The notes: generated by a model from the letters alone, not told the origin. Counted from the stretch's first letter, positions 6,872 to 15,912 are shown. The stretch is 64,000 nucleotides of DNA from Nocardiopsis sp. N85 (GCF_028882275.1 NZ_JARBUT010000006.1:124001-188000), one strand, 5' to 3'. Made by a program: numbers and translations.

Positions 6872-8734
6872 CTAGGGGATCGGTCCGTCGTGGTCCATCC
6901 AGAAGTCGACGGCCTCCGGGCGCGGGCGGGGCGCCATCGAGCTGCCGCCGTCGAACGCCATGACCTGCTCGGGAGCCTCCCGCACCGTCGGCCAGGCGGG
7001 AAGGTCGGGCCCGTTGGGGTCGCCGGTGCGCACGAAGTTGACCCAGTAGGCGCTCATCTGGTCGCGGAGCCGGTGGTCGGTCTCGGTGTAGTCGGCGTCG
7101 CCGTCGGTACCGAGGTTGTCGTAGGCGTAGGCCACCTCCGCCCCGTGGTAGGCGCCGTACTTCTCCAGGCCGTCTTCGGGCGGGACGTGGGAGAAGTGGT
7201 AGAGGTAGGCGTCCGATTCACCGGTCCGTGTCCGTAGGCGTGCCCAGCGGTGCATCGCCCGGGTCATGACCTTGTCGGTCCGGGCCTGCAAGAGCGAGTC
7301 GAGGACCTGCTCCTCGGTCTCTCCGGGGTAGAGCTCCAGGAACCGTTCCGCGTCCTCGCCGTGATCGGCCCGCACTGTCTCGTGGTACTCGTCGACGTCG
7401 GCGTCGGGTGGCAGGGCCAGAGCCAGGGAAGCCTCGTCCGCGTTGCTGCCGACCAGGATCGGCAGGTCCGGCTGGTCCCCGGCCGTGTAGATGTCCGGCG
7501 GTGACGCGGGCAGTACGTGGCCGTCTACGAAGGGACGCCAGTGGCTCGCCAGCGGCTCCGCGGCCTCCAGGATTCGGTCGAGGGGCATCGCCCGCATCTC
7601 CTCCAGGGTGGCTCCGCCCAGTTCCTCGCTCAGACGGAGTCCGGCGTCCGTGGCCGCCTCGCGAGTGTCGAACTGGTCGCCGTCCTCGGTGTCTCCGGTG
7701 GTGCCCATGCAGGCTCCGCTGCCTGCGATGACGCCGTCCACGAGGTCTTCCGCCAGAGGGGTCGCGCCCAGGAGGCACACGCTCTCGCCGCCGGCCGACT
7801 CTCCGGCCACGGTCACCTGGTCGGGGTCGCCGCCGAAGGCCGCGATGTTGTCGCGGATCCATTCCAGGGCGGCGATCTGGTCCTGGATCCCGTAGTTGCC
7901 CGAGGCCTCGGGGCCGGATTCGTCGGCGAGGTCGGGATGGGCGAGGAACCCGAGGACGCCCAGTCGGTAGTTGAGGGTCACGGTGATCACCTCGCCCCGG
8001 GAGGCCAGGGCCGCGCCGTCGTAGAGCGGCAGCGCGCCGGAGCCGGTCATGAATCCCCCGCCGGGGATGTAGACGAGGACGGGCAGCGGCTCCGGGCCGC
8101 GCTCGGCCGCCCGCCAGACGTTGAGGGTGAGGCTGTCCTCGCTGACCGGATACGGGTTGAGGAGGGTGCCCTCCAGCGGGACGTCGATGATCTGCGCGAG
8201 CGCGCGGGCGGTGAAGGTGGACTCGCTCTGGACGGGTACGTCGGAGAAGCGGTCGGCGGTGAACACCTCCGTGTGCGGCAGGGGCGGCTGGGGCGCCCGC
8301 CAGCGCAGCTCTCCCACCGGCGGTTGCGCGTAGGGGATGCCCGCGAAGACCTCGACCGTGCCCGGGTCGTCGAGGACCCCTTGGACGGGCCCCTCCCGCG
8401 TCTCGACGAGTTCGGTCGGGGTGCGGTCCCGACCTCCCGCCAGGCGGTTCTGCGGCGCCGGATACGCCGCCACCGCCGTGGCGCTCACGAGCGCCCCCGT
8501 GAGCAGCCAGGCCCCGGTCCGCAGGAGCCAGGGGCCACGCCGCCACCAGCGGGTCGTCGCGCCCAAGGTCACCAGCAGCATCGCGATCAGCGCCCACCCC
8601 CACCAGGGGCTCTGGTTGAGCCACAGGACCACGCCCGCGACCAACGCGATGGGCAGGAGCGGAAGCCTGCGGCGCAGGGGCCTGAGCCCTCGCAGGGCGC
8701 AGACCTGTCGTGGTCTCCTCTTGTCGGTGCTCAT
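6872..8734 (-). CDS. Carboxylesterase type B with N-terminal membrane region
   Basis: A 620-residue alpha/beta-hydrolase of the carboxylesterase/lipase family B. The nucleophile is Ser313 in VAGESAGGESV, the oxyanion segment is VYIPGGGFMTGSG, and other family marks are FAGIPYAQPPVGELRWRAPQ, LNVWRA and the closing YWVNFVRTGDPNGPDLPAWP. About 100 residues before the catalytic domain hold two or three hydrophobic segments, so the enzyme is probably anchored with its catalytic part outside. I chose the ATG at 8734, next to GGGAG; an in-frame extension to 8842 has no recognisable site. It is convergent with the luciferase-like remnant. The natural ester is unknown. Confidence 0.88.
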   Translation of the reverse strand: MSTDKRRPRQVCALRGLRPLRRRLPLLPIALVAGVVLWLNQSPWWGWALIAMLLVTLGATTRWWRRGPWLLRTGAWLLTGALVSATAVAAYPAPQNRLAGGRDRTPTELVETREGPVQGVLDDPGTVEVFAGIPYAQPPVGELRWRAPQPPLPHTEVFTADRFSDVPVQSESTFTARALAQIIDVPLEGTLLNPYPVSEDSLTLNVWRAAERGPEPLPVLVYIPGGGFMTGSGALPLYDGAALASRGEVITVTLNYRLGVLGFLAHPDLADESGPEASGNYGIQDQIAALEWIRDNIAAFGGDPDQVTVAGESAGGESVCLLGATPLAEDLVDGVIAGSGACMGTTGDTEDGDQFDTREAATDAGLRLSEELGGATLEEMRAMPLDRILEAAEPLASHWRPFVDGHVLPASPPDIYTAGDQPDLPILVGSNADEASLALALPPDADVDEYHETVRADHGEDAERFLELYPGETEEQVLDSLLQARTDKVMTRAMHRWARLRTRTGESDAYLYHFSHVPPEDGLEKYGAYHGAEVAYAYDNLGTDGDADYTETDHRLRDQMSAYWVNFVRTGDPNGPDLPAWPTVREAPEQVMAFDGGSSMAPRPRPEAVDFWMDHDGPIP

Positions 8735-8783
8735 CTCTCCCTTCCCGTTTCCTGCTTCGGGCCCCGGTTCGAACACCCGTACG

Positions 8784-10085
8784 TCACGCTTGGATGGAGG
8801 AAGGGTCGGGGTCCGCTTCCTCCGGCTCGGAACCGAGGTCATCGATCCGGCGGAACGCCGGGGCGGCCAGCGCCGCCAGCGCGGTGACCCCGACCAGGAC
8901 CGCGATCACGGCCCCGGCCACGGGCAGACCGGCCACCGAGGCCACGGCCGCGAGCGGGGCGCTGGTCAGGGCGGGGGCGGAGAGCATGACGGTGTTCTGG
9001 GCTCCCAGCACACGACCGCGCATGGCGTCCGGGGTCGCCTCGATGGTCAGTACCCCGAGCACGCCTCCGGCCGGAGCGAAGAGGAACCCGGCCAGGGCCG
9101 CGCCGCCCAGCACCAACCAGGGGGAGGCCATACTGCCCACCGCTGCGAAGCCGACCAGGACGCCCAGCATCCCGATCACGAACCACACCCGGCGGCGGAC
9201 CCGGAGCGCGAAGGCGGAGTAGACGGCCGAGCCCCCGATACTGCCCGCGGCGATCGCGCTCAGGGTCAGCCCCGTGAGCTCGGGGAGGTTCTGCTCGGTG
9301 AAGTAGGCGGGCATGAGGGTGGTCTGTAGGATGCTCAGCACCGCGATGAAAACCCCGGTGACCAGGGTCGATCCGAGAACCAGCCGGTTGCGGAACAGGA
9401 ACCGCCACCCGTCGGCCAGATCGGCCGCAGCCCGGCGCAGCGAGCCACCGGCGGCGCCCGCCGGGACGGGGTCCCGGGGCGGGACCCGCCCGGCCCTCGG
9501 GTCGAGCACGAGCGTGCTCAGCGCGGCGAGCAGGCCGGTCGCGGCGGCGGCGAGCAGGATCGCCGGGGACAGGCCGAACAGCGCGACCAGCAGCCCGCCC
9601 AGCCCGGGACCGGCCAGCAGGAGCACGTTGCCCACGGTCTCGCGGACCGCGACCAGCCGGTCCAGCCGGACCGGACGCCCCTCCCGACCGGGTTCTGTTT
9701 CACCGAGGCGGGCCAGGGCGGGCAGCAGCGTCTCCTGGGCGGTCATCCCCGGAACCCGGATCAACGCCCCGACCACGGCGACCGCCAGGAACCAGGCCAG
9801 GTTCAGGCCCCAGGCCAGGTCGATGACCAACAGCGCCGCCATCGACAGGGCTGTGAGCAGGTTGGCCGCGACCGATATCGCGCGCCGGTCGACCCGGTCG
9901 ACGAGCAGCCCGGAGAAGAACCCTGTCAGCGCGGAGACGGCCATGCCCGCGGTCGCCATGATGCCCGCCGCGAGGACGTCGCCGGTGCGGTCGAGCACCA
10001 GAAGCGGAATCACCACGCTCGCGATCCCGGATCCCAGCAGGGACAGCGCGTAGGAGGTGAAGTAGATCGTCGGGCTGCGGCGCAC
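8784..10085 (-). CDS. MFS transporter (MFS_3/EntS-like)
   Basis: A 433-residue major facilitator with about 12 membrane segments and a charged central loop around the arginine-rich DPRAGRVPPRDP stretch. It starts with RSPTIYFTSYALSLLGSGI and carries the DRVDRRAIS cytoplasmic loop, as in the EntS-like drug or siderophore exporter group. I chose the GTG at 10085 because GAGGAGG lies 9 bases upstream; an in-frame GTG at 10169 would add 28 residues with no family resemblance. It is the last gene of a minus-strand run with the DUF3159 and S9 peptidase genes. The substrate is unknown. Confidence 0.86.
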   Translation of the reverse strand: MRRSPTIYFTSYALSLLGSGIASVVIPLLVLDRTGDVLAAGIMATAGMAVSALTGFFSGLLVDRVDRRAISVAANLLTALSMAALLVIDLAWGLNLAWFLAVAVVGALIRVPGMTAQETLLPALARLGETEPGREGRPVRLDRLVAVRETVGNVLLLAGPGLGGLLVALFGLSPAILLAAAATGLLAALSTLVLDPRAGRVPPRDPVPAGAAGGSLRRAAADLADGWRFLFRNRLVLGSTLVTGVFIAVLSILQTTLMPAYFTEQNLPELTGLTLSAIAAGSIGGSAVYSAFALRVRRRVWFVIGMLGVLVGFAAVGSMASPWLVLGGAALAGFLFAPAGGVLGVLTIEATPDAMRGRVLGAQNTVMLSAPALTSAPLAAVASVAGLPVAGAVIAVLVGVTALAALAAPAFRRIDDLGSEPEEADPDPSSIQA

Positions 10086-10190
10086 GGTGGCCGGCCTCCT
10101 CGGGGAGTTGGTCGCGCGTGACCGGGACGGCGGGCACGCGCGAGCTGGTGGGGCGGCTCCGTGAAGCACGGGCCCGCGGGGAGGGACGGG

Positions 10191-10922
10191 TCAGCCGCGC
10201 GGACCGGTCGCGGAGCCGTCCGGCTCGACCAGCCGCCTGGTGGTGCGGCGGAACGCCCAGACGATGACGAGCACCGCCGCCACCGTGAGCGGGAAGCCGG
10301 TCACCGTGTCGGCGACGGCCAGCCCGGTGGTGGAGTCGGCCAGGTACATCCACTGCCGAACGACGAACCGGGCGGCGAGCACGGCCGTCACCGCCAGTGT
10401 TGCCAGGTCGTGTATTCGCAGTGAGGGCGGGTCCTGACGCCAGGCGTGGGAGTTGCCGTGGAGGAGGTTCCAGACCAGACCGGTCACCGGGCGGCGGGCG
10501 AGGACCGTGCCCAGAGTGAGCAGGGCCAGGACCAGGGAACTCCAGATCCCGAACAGGAAGAAGTCGTTGGCCGAGCCGGTGGAGGCCGCGATGCCGCCGG
10601 CGGCCGCGACGGCGATCACCCCGCCCAGCGCGGGCATGATCCGCTCCCCGCGCCACAGCCGGTACGCGCCCAGGATCAGGGCCAACGCGATGGCGGCGCT
10701 GATCGCGGCGGACAGGGCGATGAAGGGGACGGTCGCGGCGAAGACCACGACCGGCAGGGCGGAGTAGACCATCCCCGACACCCCGCCCAGTCCCCTGAGC
10801 ACCTCCTGCTTCAGGTCCGCCGGCGGTTCGGCACGGTCGTTGTGACCGGCACGGCCGGTGTGGTCGGTGTTCGCGGTCTCGGTCTGTTCGGTGACGTCGC
10901 GTATGGGTTCGTTGAGGTTCAT
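10191..10922 (-). CDS. DUF3159 family membrane protein
   Basis: A 243-residue membrane protein of the actinobacterial DUF3159 family, function unknown. A hydrophilic N-terminus of about 40 residues is followed by LRGLGGVSGMVYSALPVVVF, the family signature, and about five to six hydrophobic segments. The first ATG is at 10922, and 60 bases separate it from the S9 peptidase stop; the start has no strong ribosome site, which may mean coupling to upstream translation. It probably shares a transcript with the peptidase and the MFS transporter. Confidence 0.82.
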   Translation of the reverse strand: MNLNEPIRDVTEQTETANTDHTGRAGHNDRAEPPADLKQEVLRGLGGVSGMVYSALPVVVFAATVPFIALSAAISAAIALALILGAYRLWRGERIMPALGGVIAVAAAGGIAASTGSANDFFLFGIWSSLVLALLTLGTVLARRPVTGLVWNLLHGNSHAWRQDPPSLRIHDLATLAVTAVLAARFVVRQWMYLADSTTGLAVADTVTGFPLTVAAVLVIVWAFRRTTRRLVEPDGSATGPRG

Positions 10923-10982
10923 GTCAGGGGTTCCTGCCTTTGGGCTCGCCGGGGCGGGACGGGATGGTGCGGTATGCGGCGG

Positions 10983-12869
10983 TCAGCTCTGACCGAGCCG
11001 TCCGCCGAGGTGCCGGGCGATGAAGCGGTCGGCGGCCTCGAACACGGCCATCTGGTTCTCGGGGTTCACGAACCCGTGTCCCTCGCCCTCGACGACCATG
11101 TATTCGACCTCCACGCCGCGCGAGCGCAGGGATTCGACGATGTTGTCGGACTCGGCCTTGACGACCAGCGGGTCGTTGGCGCCCTGCACCACCATCAGCG
11201 GGGTGCGGACCCGGTCGATGTGGGTGATCGGCGAGCGGGCGAGCATGTCCGCCTCCTGCTCGGGGATCTCGGGGTCGCCGATGTACCGGTACCAGTTGTT
11301 GATCAGGCCGGGCCGGACGAACGGGGGCTGGGTCCGCATGAAGTTCGCCAGGTCCGAGATCCCGACGACGTCCACGGCCGCCGCGAACCGGTCGGGGGTG
11401 AAGGTCACGCCGACCAGGGTCGCGTACCCGCCGTAGGAGCCGCCGACGATCGCCACCCGGTCCGGGTCGGCGTACCCCTGGGCCACCGCCCAGTCCACCC
11501 CGTCGATCAGGTCGTCGTGCATCTTGCCCGCGAACTCGCCGATCGCGGCCTGGGTGTGCGCCTTGCCGAACCCGGTCGAGCCGCGGAAGTTGACCTGTAG
11601 CACCGCGTAGCCCCGGTTGGCCATCAGCTGGGCCGGAGGGGAGTACCCCCAGGAGTCGCGGGCCCAGGGGCCGCCGTGGACCAGCAGCACCAGCGGCAGG
11701 TTCTTCGGCTCCACCCCGACGGGCAGGGTGAGGTAGGAGGGCAGGGTCAGCCCGTCGCGGGCGGTGATGGAGACCGGGCGCATCGGCGCCAGCGTCTCCG
11801 GGGCCAGGTGCGGGAAGGGCCGGAACAGCAGTCGGGACTCCCCGGTGGTGTGGTCGTGGAACCAGGTGGCGCCGGGGTCGCGGTCGTGTTCGAAGGAGAC
11901 GACCCAGCGGCGGCCGTCCCGGTCGGAGGACACGTGGGACAGGTCGCCCTCGGAGAGCTGCTCCAGGTCGGCCAGCACCTCGGCGAAGTGCGGGTCCAGG
12001 GCGTGGACGACCTGGCGCTCGCCGAGGTAGCGCACCCCCAGCAGTTCCCCTCGGTGGTCGCGGATCAGCGGGTCGGGCACGGCGGGGTCGACCATCGTGC
12101 GCGCGTCGACGTCGAAGTTCGGGTGGCTGTCGACCTCGGTCTCCTCGCCGGTGGCCAGGTCGACCCGGACCAGGCGGGTGCGGTCGGTGCCCCGGTTGGA
12201 GACGATCCACAGGCCGGTCCCGTCCGGCGTGATCTGCCACGGCGACCCCACGGGGTAGTCGGCGCCCTTCCATTCGAGGACCTTGTGCGGCTCGCCGGTG
12301 GCGGGGTCGCGGCGTGAGAACTCCACGTCTCCCCGGTCGGTCAGCTCGGACAGGAACAGTGCTCCGTCGCCCGCCTGGACCCAGATCTTGCCGGGGCCGG
12401 GGCTCTGGGCCAGCAGGCTGAGCTCGCCCGTGGCGATGTCGAGCTCGTGGGAGTCGAACGTCGCGGGGTCGCGGGTGTTCAGCAGCAGGGTCACCTTCCC
12501 TGGGCCGACCGGGGACGGGGAGAATCCCAGGACCGTGGCCCCGGGGAAAGGGGTGAGGTCGACCGCCGCCGATTCCGGGGTGTCGAGATCGACCCGGTAC
12601 AGGTGCCATCTCTGGTCCCCGCCGTCGTCTTGGAGGTAGAGCAGGTAGCGCGGGTCGTCGGCCCACTCGAAGCTCTGCACGCTGCGGATCTGGTCGGCGG
12701 TGACCGGGCGGGGCTCGGAACCGGGTTCGAGGTCCTGGACCCAGACGTTGAGCCGGTTCTTCCAGGGTGCCAGGAAGGCGATCCGGGTGCCGTCCGGGGA
12801 GATCGCCGCGTTGGTACGCTGCGGCGAGTCGAAGAGGTCCTCGATGGTGTGGAGCTTGGGAAGTGCCAT
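10983..12869 (-). CDS. S9 family peptidase (prolyl oligopeptidase/acylaminoacyl-peptidase type)
   Basis: A 628-residue cytosolic serine peptidase. Residues 1-370 look like the seven-bladed beta-propeller (repeats such as SPDGTRIAFLAPW, WADDPRYLLYLQDD), and the C-terminal 250 residues are the alpha/beta-hydrolase domain. The nucleophile is Ser478 in VAIVGGSYGGYATLVG, with NFRGSTGFGKAHTQA before it; the Asp is probably in VVQGANDPLV and the His in EGEGHGFVN. There is no signal peptide. A strongly similar but decayed copy of its catalytic segment lies at 21136-21460. It heads a minus-strand unit with the DUF3159 and MFS genes. Confidence 0.92.
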   Translation of the reverse strand: MALPKLHTIEDLFDSPQRTNAAISPDGTRIAFLAPWKNRLNVWVQDLEPGSEPRPVTADQIRSVQSFEWADDPRYLLYLQDDGGDQRWHLYRVDLDTPESAAVDLTPFPGATVLGFSPSPVGPGKVTLLLNTRDPATFDSHELDIATGELSLLAQSPGPGKIWVQAGDGALFLSELTDRGDVEFSRRDPATGEPHKVLEWKGADYPVGSPWQITPDGTGLWIVSNRGTDRTRLVRVDLATGEETEVDSHPNFDVDARTMVDPAVPDPLIRDHRGELLGVRYLGERQVVHALDPHFAEVLADLEQLSEGDLSHVSSDRDGRRWVVSFEHDRDPGATWFHDHTTGESRLLFRPFPHLAPETLAPMRPVSITARDGLTLPSYLTLPVGVEPKNLPLVLLVHGGPWARDSWGYSPPAQLMANRGYAVLQVNFRGSTGFGKAHTQAAIGEFAGKMHDDLIDGVDWAVAQGYADPDRVAIVGGSYGGYATLVGVTFTPDRFAAAVDVVGISDLANFMRTQPPFVRPGLINNWYRYIGDPEIPEQEADMLARSPITHIDRVRTPLMVVQGANDPLVVKAESDNIVESLRSRGVEVEYMVVEGEGHGFVNPENQMAVFEAADRFIARHLGGRLGQS

Positions 12870-13106
12870 GTCGTCCAGTCCTTGCTTCCGCGGCGTCGCC
12901 GGTGGTCAGGTGCTCTGCGATTCAAGCCGTCGGGGCGTCCACCGGGTAGTGACGCCGCGTCAACACCCGCACATGACGTTGGTAGGGGTGAGGACGTGAC
13001 GTGGTGTCACTGGCGCGGCGATCGCCCCTGATGAGACCGTTTCCCCGGGCCTCGGAAGGCCGGGGTCCCGACAGGCCGCACGGCCGTGGAGAGGGGCAGG
13101 GACACC

Positions 13107-13466
13107 ATGAAGGCGGCACGGCTGTACGCGGAGGGGATCTCCGCGTCGAGGAGGTGCCCGAACCGGGTCCCGGCCCGAGGCAGGTGAAACCGCGGAACGT
13201 CTTCCCCGGCGTCCGTGGAGGCGACCTGCGCGTCTACCACTCTCCCGACGGGCCTCGACTCCGGCCACGCGCAACCGCTCACCGGGGCGACGCCGCCGGA
13301 GGTCCCCCGGGCACGAGTTCTCGGGTACCGCGGTCGAACCGGGCGAGGGTGTGACCGGCGCCCGACCATCGCGGCGCTCGGTCCCACGATCCTCGACCCG
13401 GTGAACGAGGATCTCGCGGCGGCGGTCGCCGGGCTGAGCGGCGGAGACGGAGCCGTCCACGCGCTG
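13107..13466 (+). pseudogene. Zinc-type alcohol dehydrogenase, frameshifted and internally deleted
   Basis: A start with a GGGGCAGGG site reads MKAARLYAEG, then a one-base shift gives GDLRVEEVPEPGPGPRQVK, then GGDLRVYHSPD and, in a third frame, HAQPLTGATPPEV. These follow the N-terminus of 2,3-butanediol dehydrogenase-like enzymes, where the zinc-site Cys should fall (GICGSD); here it reads GVRGGD. DPVNEDLAAAVAGLSGGDGA (13395-13454) resembles a later part of the same family, so the middle seems lost. The gene is clearly dead. Confidence 0.7.
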
Positions 13467-13555
13467 CGCGGAGGCTTCGGAGCGAAGGTCCTCGTGCGGC
13501 CGTGGTCGCCGTCCGGGCCGCATTCGATCAGCCGAATCGGATCGGCGGGATCCGG

Positions 13556-13864
13556 TCAGTCGCCGACCTTGCTCCGGGACCGGTACACCAGGTCCTGGTA
13601 CTCCGGGTGGCGGGAGATCCAGGCCGCGAAGAAGGGGCAGGTCGGCAGCGCCCGCAGGCCCGCGGCCCGGGTCTCGTCGAGGGCCGTGCGCACCAGCGCC
13701 GAACCGACGCCCCGGCCCTCGTACTCCGGCGCCACCTCGGTGTGCACGAACGCGACGAGCTCGTCCGTACGGATGTACTGCGCCACCCCCGCCACCTCGG
13801 ACGCCCCGTCGACGCGGGCCTCGTATCGCTTCACCTCGGGCACGTCGTTCACTTCGACAGCCAT
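13556..13864 (-). CDS. GNAT N-acetyltransferase (YjdJ-like)
   Basis: A 102-residue protein of the YjdJ-like acetyltransferase group: VAFVHTEVAPEYEGRGVGSALV carries the acetyl-CoA loop, and LPTCPFFAAWISRHPEYQDLV is the typical ending. I chose the ATG at 13864, with AAGGAG 5 bases upstream; the GTG at 13870 overlaps that site. A perfect operator (13920-13933) lies 56 bases upstream. The YjdI-type iron-sulfur protein that often accompanies this group is encoded at 14744-14968 behind its own operators, so the two may work together. The acceptor is unknown. Confidence 0.86.
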   Translation of the reverse strand: MAVEVNDVPEVKRYEARVDGASEVAGVAQYIRTDELVAFVHTEVAPEYEGRGVGSALVRTALDETRAAGLRALPTCPFFAAWISRHPEYQDLVYRSRSKVGD

Positions 13865-13919
13865 GATCACTCCTTCTCCTTCTGACGACTTCCGGTCAAC
13901 GGCACACTATGTGAATCTA

Positions 13920-13933
13920 GTTGACTAATCAAC
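13920..13933. promoter_or_regulatory. Operator copy 6, perfect GTTGA-N4-TCAAC
   Basis: GTTGACTAATCAAC lies 56 bases upstream of the YjdJ-like gene start. Confidence 0.72.
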
Positions 13934-14072
13934 AACTGGCAGTGGGGACGCGTTCCCCCTGTGGCTGCCGCGGCGACTCCCCCGCGAGCACCCGCCACCG
14001 CTGTGCGGCCCAGGCGGTCAGGCCGGTCCAGAACGTCGCGAACACGGCCATGACGCACGCTCCGAGGAGCAT
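13929..14072 (-). CDS. Possible 47-residue membrane peptide
   Basis: An ATG-started frame reads MLLGACVMAVFATFWTGLTA, then WAAQRWRVLAGES and a hydrophilic end, with one good membrane segment. Its TGA lies inside operator copy 6. There is no clear ribosome site, and an upstream stretch in the same frame also lacks a start, so it may be a chance frame or the end of a lost membrane protein. The rest of the gap 14073-14262 shows no other gene. Confidence 0.28.
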   Translation of the reverse strand: MLLGACVMAVFATFWTGLTAWAAQRWRVLAGESPRQPQGERVPTASC

Positions 14073-14262
14073 GAGGGCGCGCGCTCTCGCGAAACTCCCG
14101 CACGGTGACGAACACCGATGGGAAACCCTGGGCCCCGAACCAGGTCAAGCGGAACCGCGCTCCGGGGCGACTCGACCAAGATTCCTCTGACCGGCCCGGA
14201 ACACCCGTTCCGGGACCCGACCCGTTCACGGCACGACCTGGCGGGCCGTCCCGTGAACGAGT

Positions 14263-14658
14263 TCAGACCATGGGGTTCTTGCTGGCCGTGGACTCCGGGA
14301 GGGTGAGGTCCTGGACGACGTCCCAGTGCTCGACGATGCGGCCGTCCTCCAAACGGAAGATGTCGACGATCACCACCGGGCCGGGCCCCCAACCGTGGAC
14401 GAGGCTGTGGGTGAAGACGAGGTCGCCCTGGGCCGCGGTGCGCTGCGGCTCCCAGGAGAACCCCTCCAGGCCGGGCACCACGGCGCGCAGGGTGTCGAGG
14501 CCGTCGGGCATCCGGGGGCTGTGCTGCACGTACGGCTCGGCCCAGTACCGGTCCAGCGCGGTGAGGTCCTTCTCGATGAAGAGCTCCCGCATCGCGGTGA
14601 GCACGATCTCGGTGTTGCGCTCGGCCGGCTCGGTTTCGGTGACGGTGCCGTGGGTCAT
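14263..14658 (-). CDS. SnoaL-like (NTF2-fold) protein
   Basis: A 131-residue cone-shaped NTF2-fold protein of the SnoaL-like group; members are small cyclases, isomerases or ligand-binding proteins. Visible family features are DLTALDRYWAEPYVQHSPRM, GDLVFTHSLVHG and FRLEDGRIVEHWDVVQ, with a polar pocket built from His, Asp and Trp. The ATG at 14658 has GGAGG 7 bases upstream; an ATG two codons earlier is too near. It lies 85 bases after the YjdI-type gene and is probably on the same transcript, behind operator copies 7 and 8. The short stretch between the two genes ends with a coding-like DGTLYDLVETITEA, possibly a gene remnant. Confidence 0.85.
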   Translation of the reverse strand: MTHGTVTETEPAERNTEIVLTAMRELFIEKDLTALDRYWAEPYVQHSPRMPDGLDTLRAVVPGLEGFSWEPQRTAAQGDLVFTHSLVHGWGPGPVVIVDIFRLEDGRIVEHWDVVQDLTLPESTASKNPMV

Positions 14659-14743
14659 GGTCATGCCTCCGTGATGGTTTCGACGAGGTCGTACAGGGTG
14701 CCGTCGACGGTGACGTCGGAGCACGGGCTCGAAAACCGTCGTC

Positions 14744-14968
14744 TCAGCCGACGTGGCGGTAAGCGAGCGCGCCCGAAGGGCAGCGCCGCACCACCTCGGC
14801 CGTGCGATCGGCGGAGGCGTTGTCCGGCTGGATCCACGGACGCCGTTCGATGGCGAACACCTCGGGCAGACCGCGGACGCACTCGGCGGCGTGCCGACAA
14901 AGCTCCGCCTCGAAGGTGACCGCGATCGAACGCCCCTCGTACGTCTTCTTTCCGGATTCGCCGCTCAT
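14744..14968 (-). CDS. Divergent single-cluster ferredoxin-like protein (YjdI/Fer4_19)
   Basis: A 74-residue protein of the Fer4_19 family, which binds one iron-sulfur cluster. The conserved pattern is present: Cys24, Cys30 (ELCRHAAECVRGLPEVF) and Cys63 followed by Pro (RRCPSGAL), with RRPWIQPDNA between. The electron partners of this family are not established. In other bacteria it sits next to a YjdJ-like acetyltransferase; here that partner lies 0.9 kb downstream on the same strand, separated by the SnoaL-like gene. Two operators (15062 and 15174) lie upstream. Confidence 0.87.
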   Translation of the reverse strand: MSGESGKKTYEGRSIAVTFEAELCRHAAECVRGLPEVFAIERRPWIQPDNASADRTAEVVRRCPSGALAYRHVG

Positions 14969-15061
14969 GCCTGCCCCTGTCAGCGCGGTGCCCGCCTCCG
15001 ACCGGCTCGGGCCGGTCCGGGCCTGTTTGGTTCGACCTGGTCGTCACGCTAGCAACATGTA

Positions 15062-15075
15062 GTTGATACATCAAC
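15062..15075. promoter_or_regulatory. Operator copy 7, perfect GTTGA-N4-TCAAC
   Basis: GTTGATACATCAAC lies 94 bases upstream of the YjdI-type gene. Confidence 0.72.
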
Positions 15076-15173
15076 TCACTTGCTGGAAATTGACTGTCCA
15101 GACCTCGACTTTCGAAACACCATAAACCCACTTCAGGGCAGGTTTTCGACACTCCGCACCGGCATCAGAATTT

Positions 15174-15187
15174 GATGATTAGTCAAC
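15174..15187. promoter_or_regulatory. Operator copy 8 of GWTGA-N4-TCAWC
   Basis: GATGATTAGTCAAC lies 112 bp from copy 7, centre to centre, between the TetR gene end and the YjdI-type gene. The 14969-15282 gap is notably A+T-rich and holds only these two sites. Confidence 0.6.
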
Positions 15188-15282
15188 CAGTGGGGTTTAA
15201 TCATGCGTATCACCGCCACCAGAGAAGCGGCTACCCGGTCATCGAGAGACCGTTGGGGGGAAGGGCGATCCGACAGACGAGA

Positions 15283-15912
15283 TCAGCCGGACTCCGGCCC
15301 GCCCAGGGCCGCGACCGCCTGGGCACCGAGCCAGGATTCGGCCCGGCCGTGGTCCCAGCCGCAGTCATGGAGCAGGGTGCGCCAGGCGGCGATCCCGAAA
15401 CAGAACCAGAGGCGGTCCGAGACCTCCTCGGTGTCCAGGCCCTCGGGCACCAACCCCTTCGCGACGAGGACGGTCGCGGCTTCGCGCAGCGCGCCGCGGT
15501 AGCTCCCCATGACCTGCTGCCAGATCCGGTCGGCGCCCTCGTCGCCCAGCGAGGCGTACAGCAGGTCGATCGAGTCGCCGAAGCGTTCGTGGTCGGAACG
15601 GGTTCCCCGGGCCAGGCAGGCGGTGGCCGTGGCCAGGTCGGGCGCGGAACGGAGTTCCTCGATGGTCGCGGGGGCCGAGGATTCGGCCACGTCGAGCCTG
15701 AGCAACTCGCGCAGAAGCTCGGCCTTGGTACCGGCGCTGGCGTACACCGTCTTGACCGCGGTTCCGGCCTCACGAGCGATGTCGGACATGGTCACTCGCG
15801 GATACCCGCGGCTGACGAACAGCCTCCGCGCCGCGTCGAGGATCTCCTCGCGGGTGCGGGCGGCGTCGCGTTCGCGGCGGGGGGAGCGGTAGGTCCTGGG
15901 CTCGGAAGACAC
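15283..15912 (-). CDS. TetR family transcriptional regulator
   Basis: A 209-residue TetR-type repressor. The N-terminal helix-turn-helix is clear: REEILDAARRLFVSRGY, MSDIAREAGTAVKTVYASAG (about residues 42-61), followed by a ligand-binding C-terminal domain rich in Trp and Leu. The ATG at 15912 is the first in-frame start. It is divergent from the O-methyltransferase gene; the short inverted repeat at 15937-15949 lies between them and overlaps the likely methyltransferase promoter, so it probably represses that gene and itself. The ligand is unknown. Confidence 0.88.
   Translation of the reverse strand: MSSEPRTYRSPRRERDAARTREEILDAARRLFVSRGYPRVTMSDIAREAGTAVKTVYASAGTKAELLRELLRLDVAESSAPATIEELRSAPDLATATACLARGTRSDHERFGDSIDLLYASLGDEGADRIWQQVMGSYRGALREAATVLVAKGLVPEGLDTEEVSDRLWFCFGIAAWRTLLHDCGWDHGRAESWLGAQAVAALGGPESG

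Noticed and set aside
14661-14743. Coding-like tail DGTLYDLVETITEA between the YjdI-type and SnoaL-like genes
   Set aside because: No start, too short and no recognisable family; possibly a remnant but not supportable as a gene.
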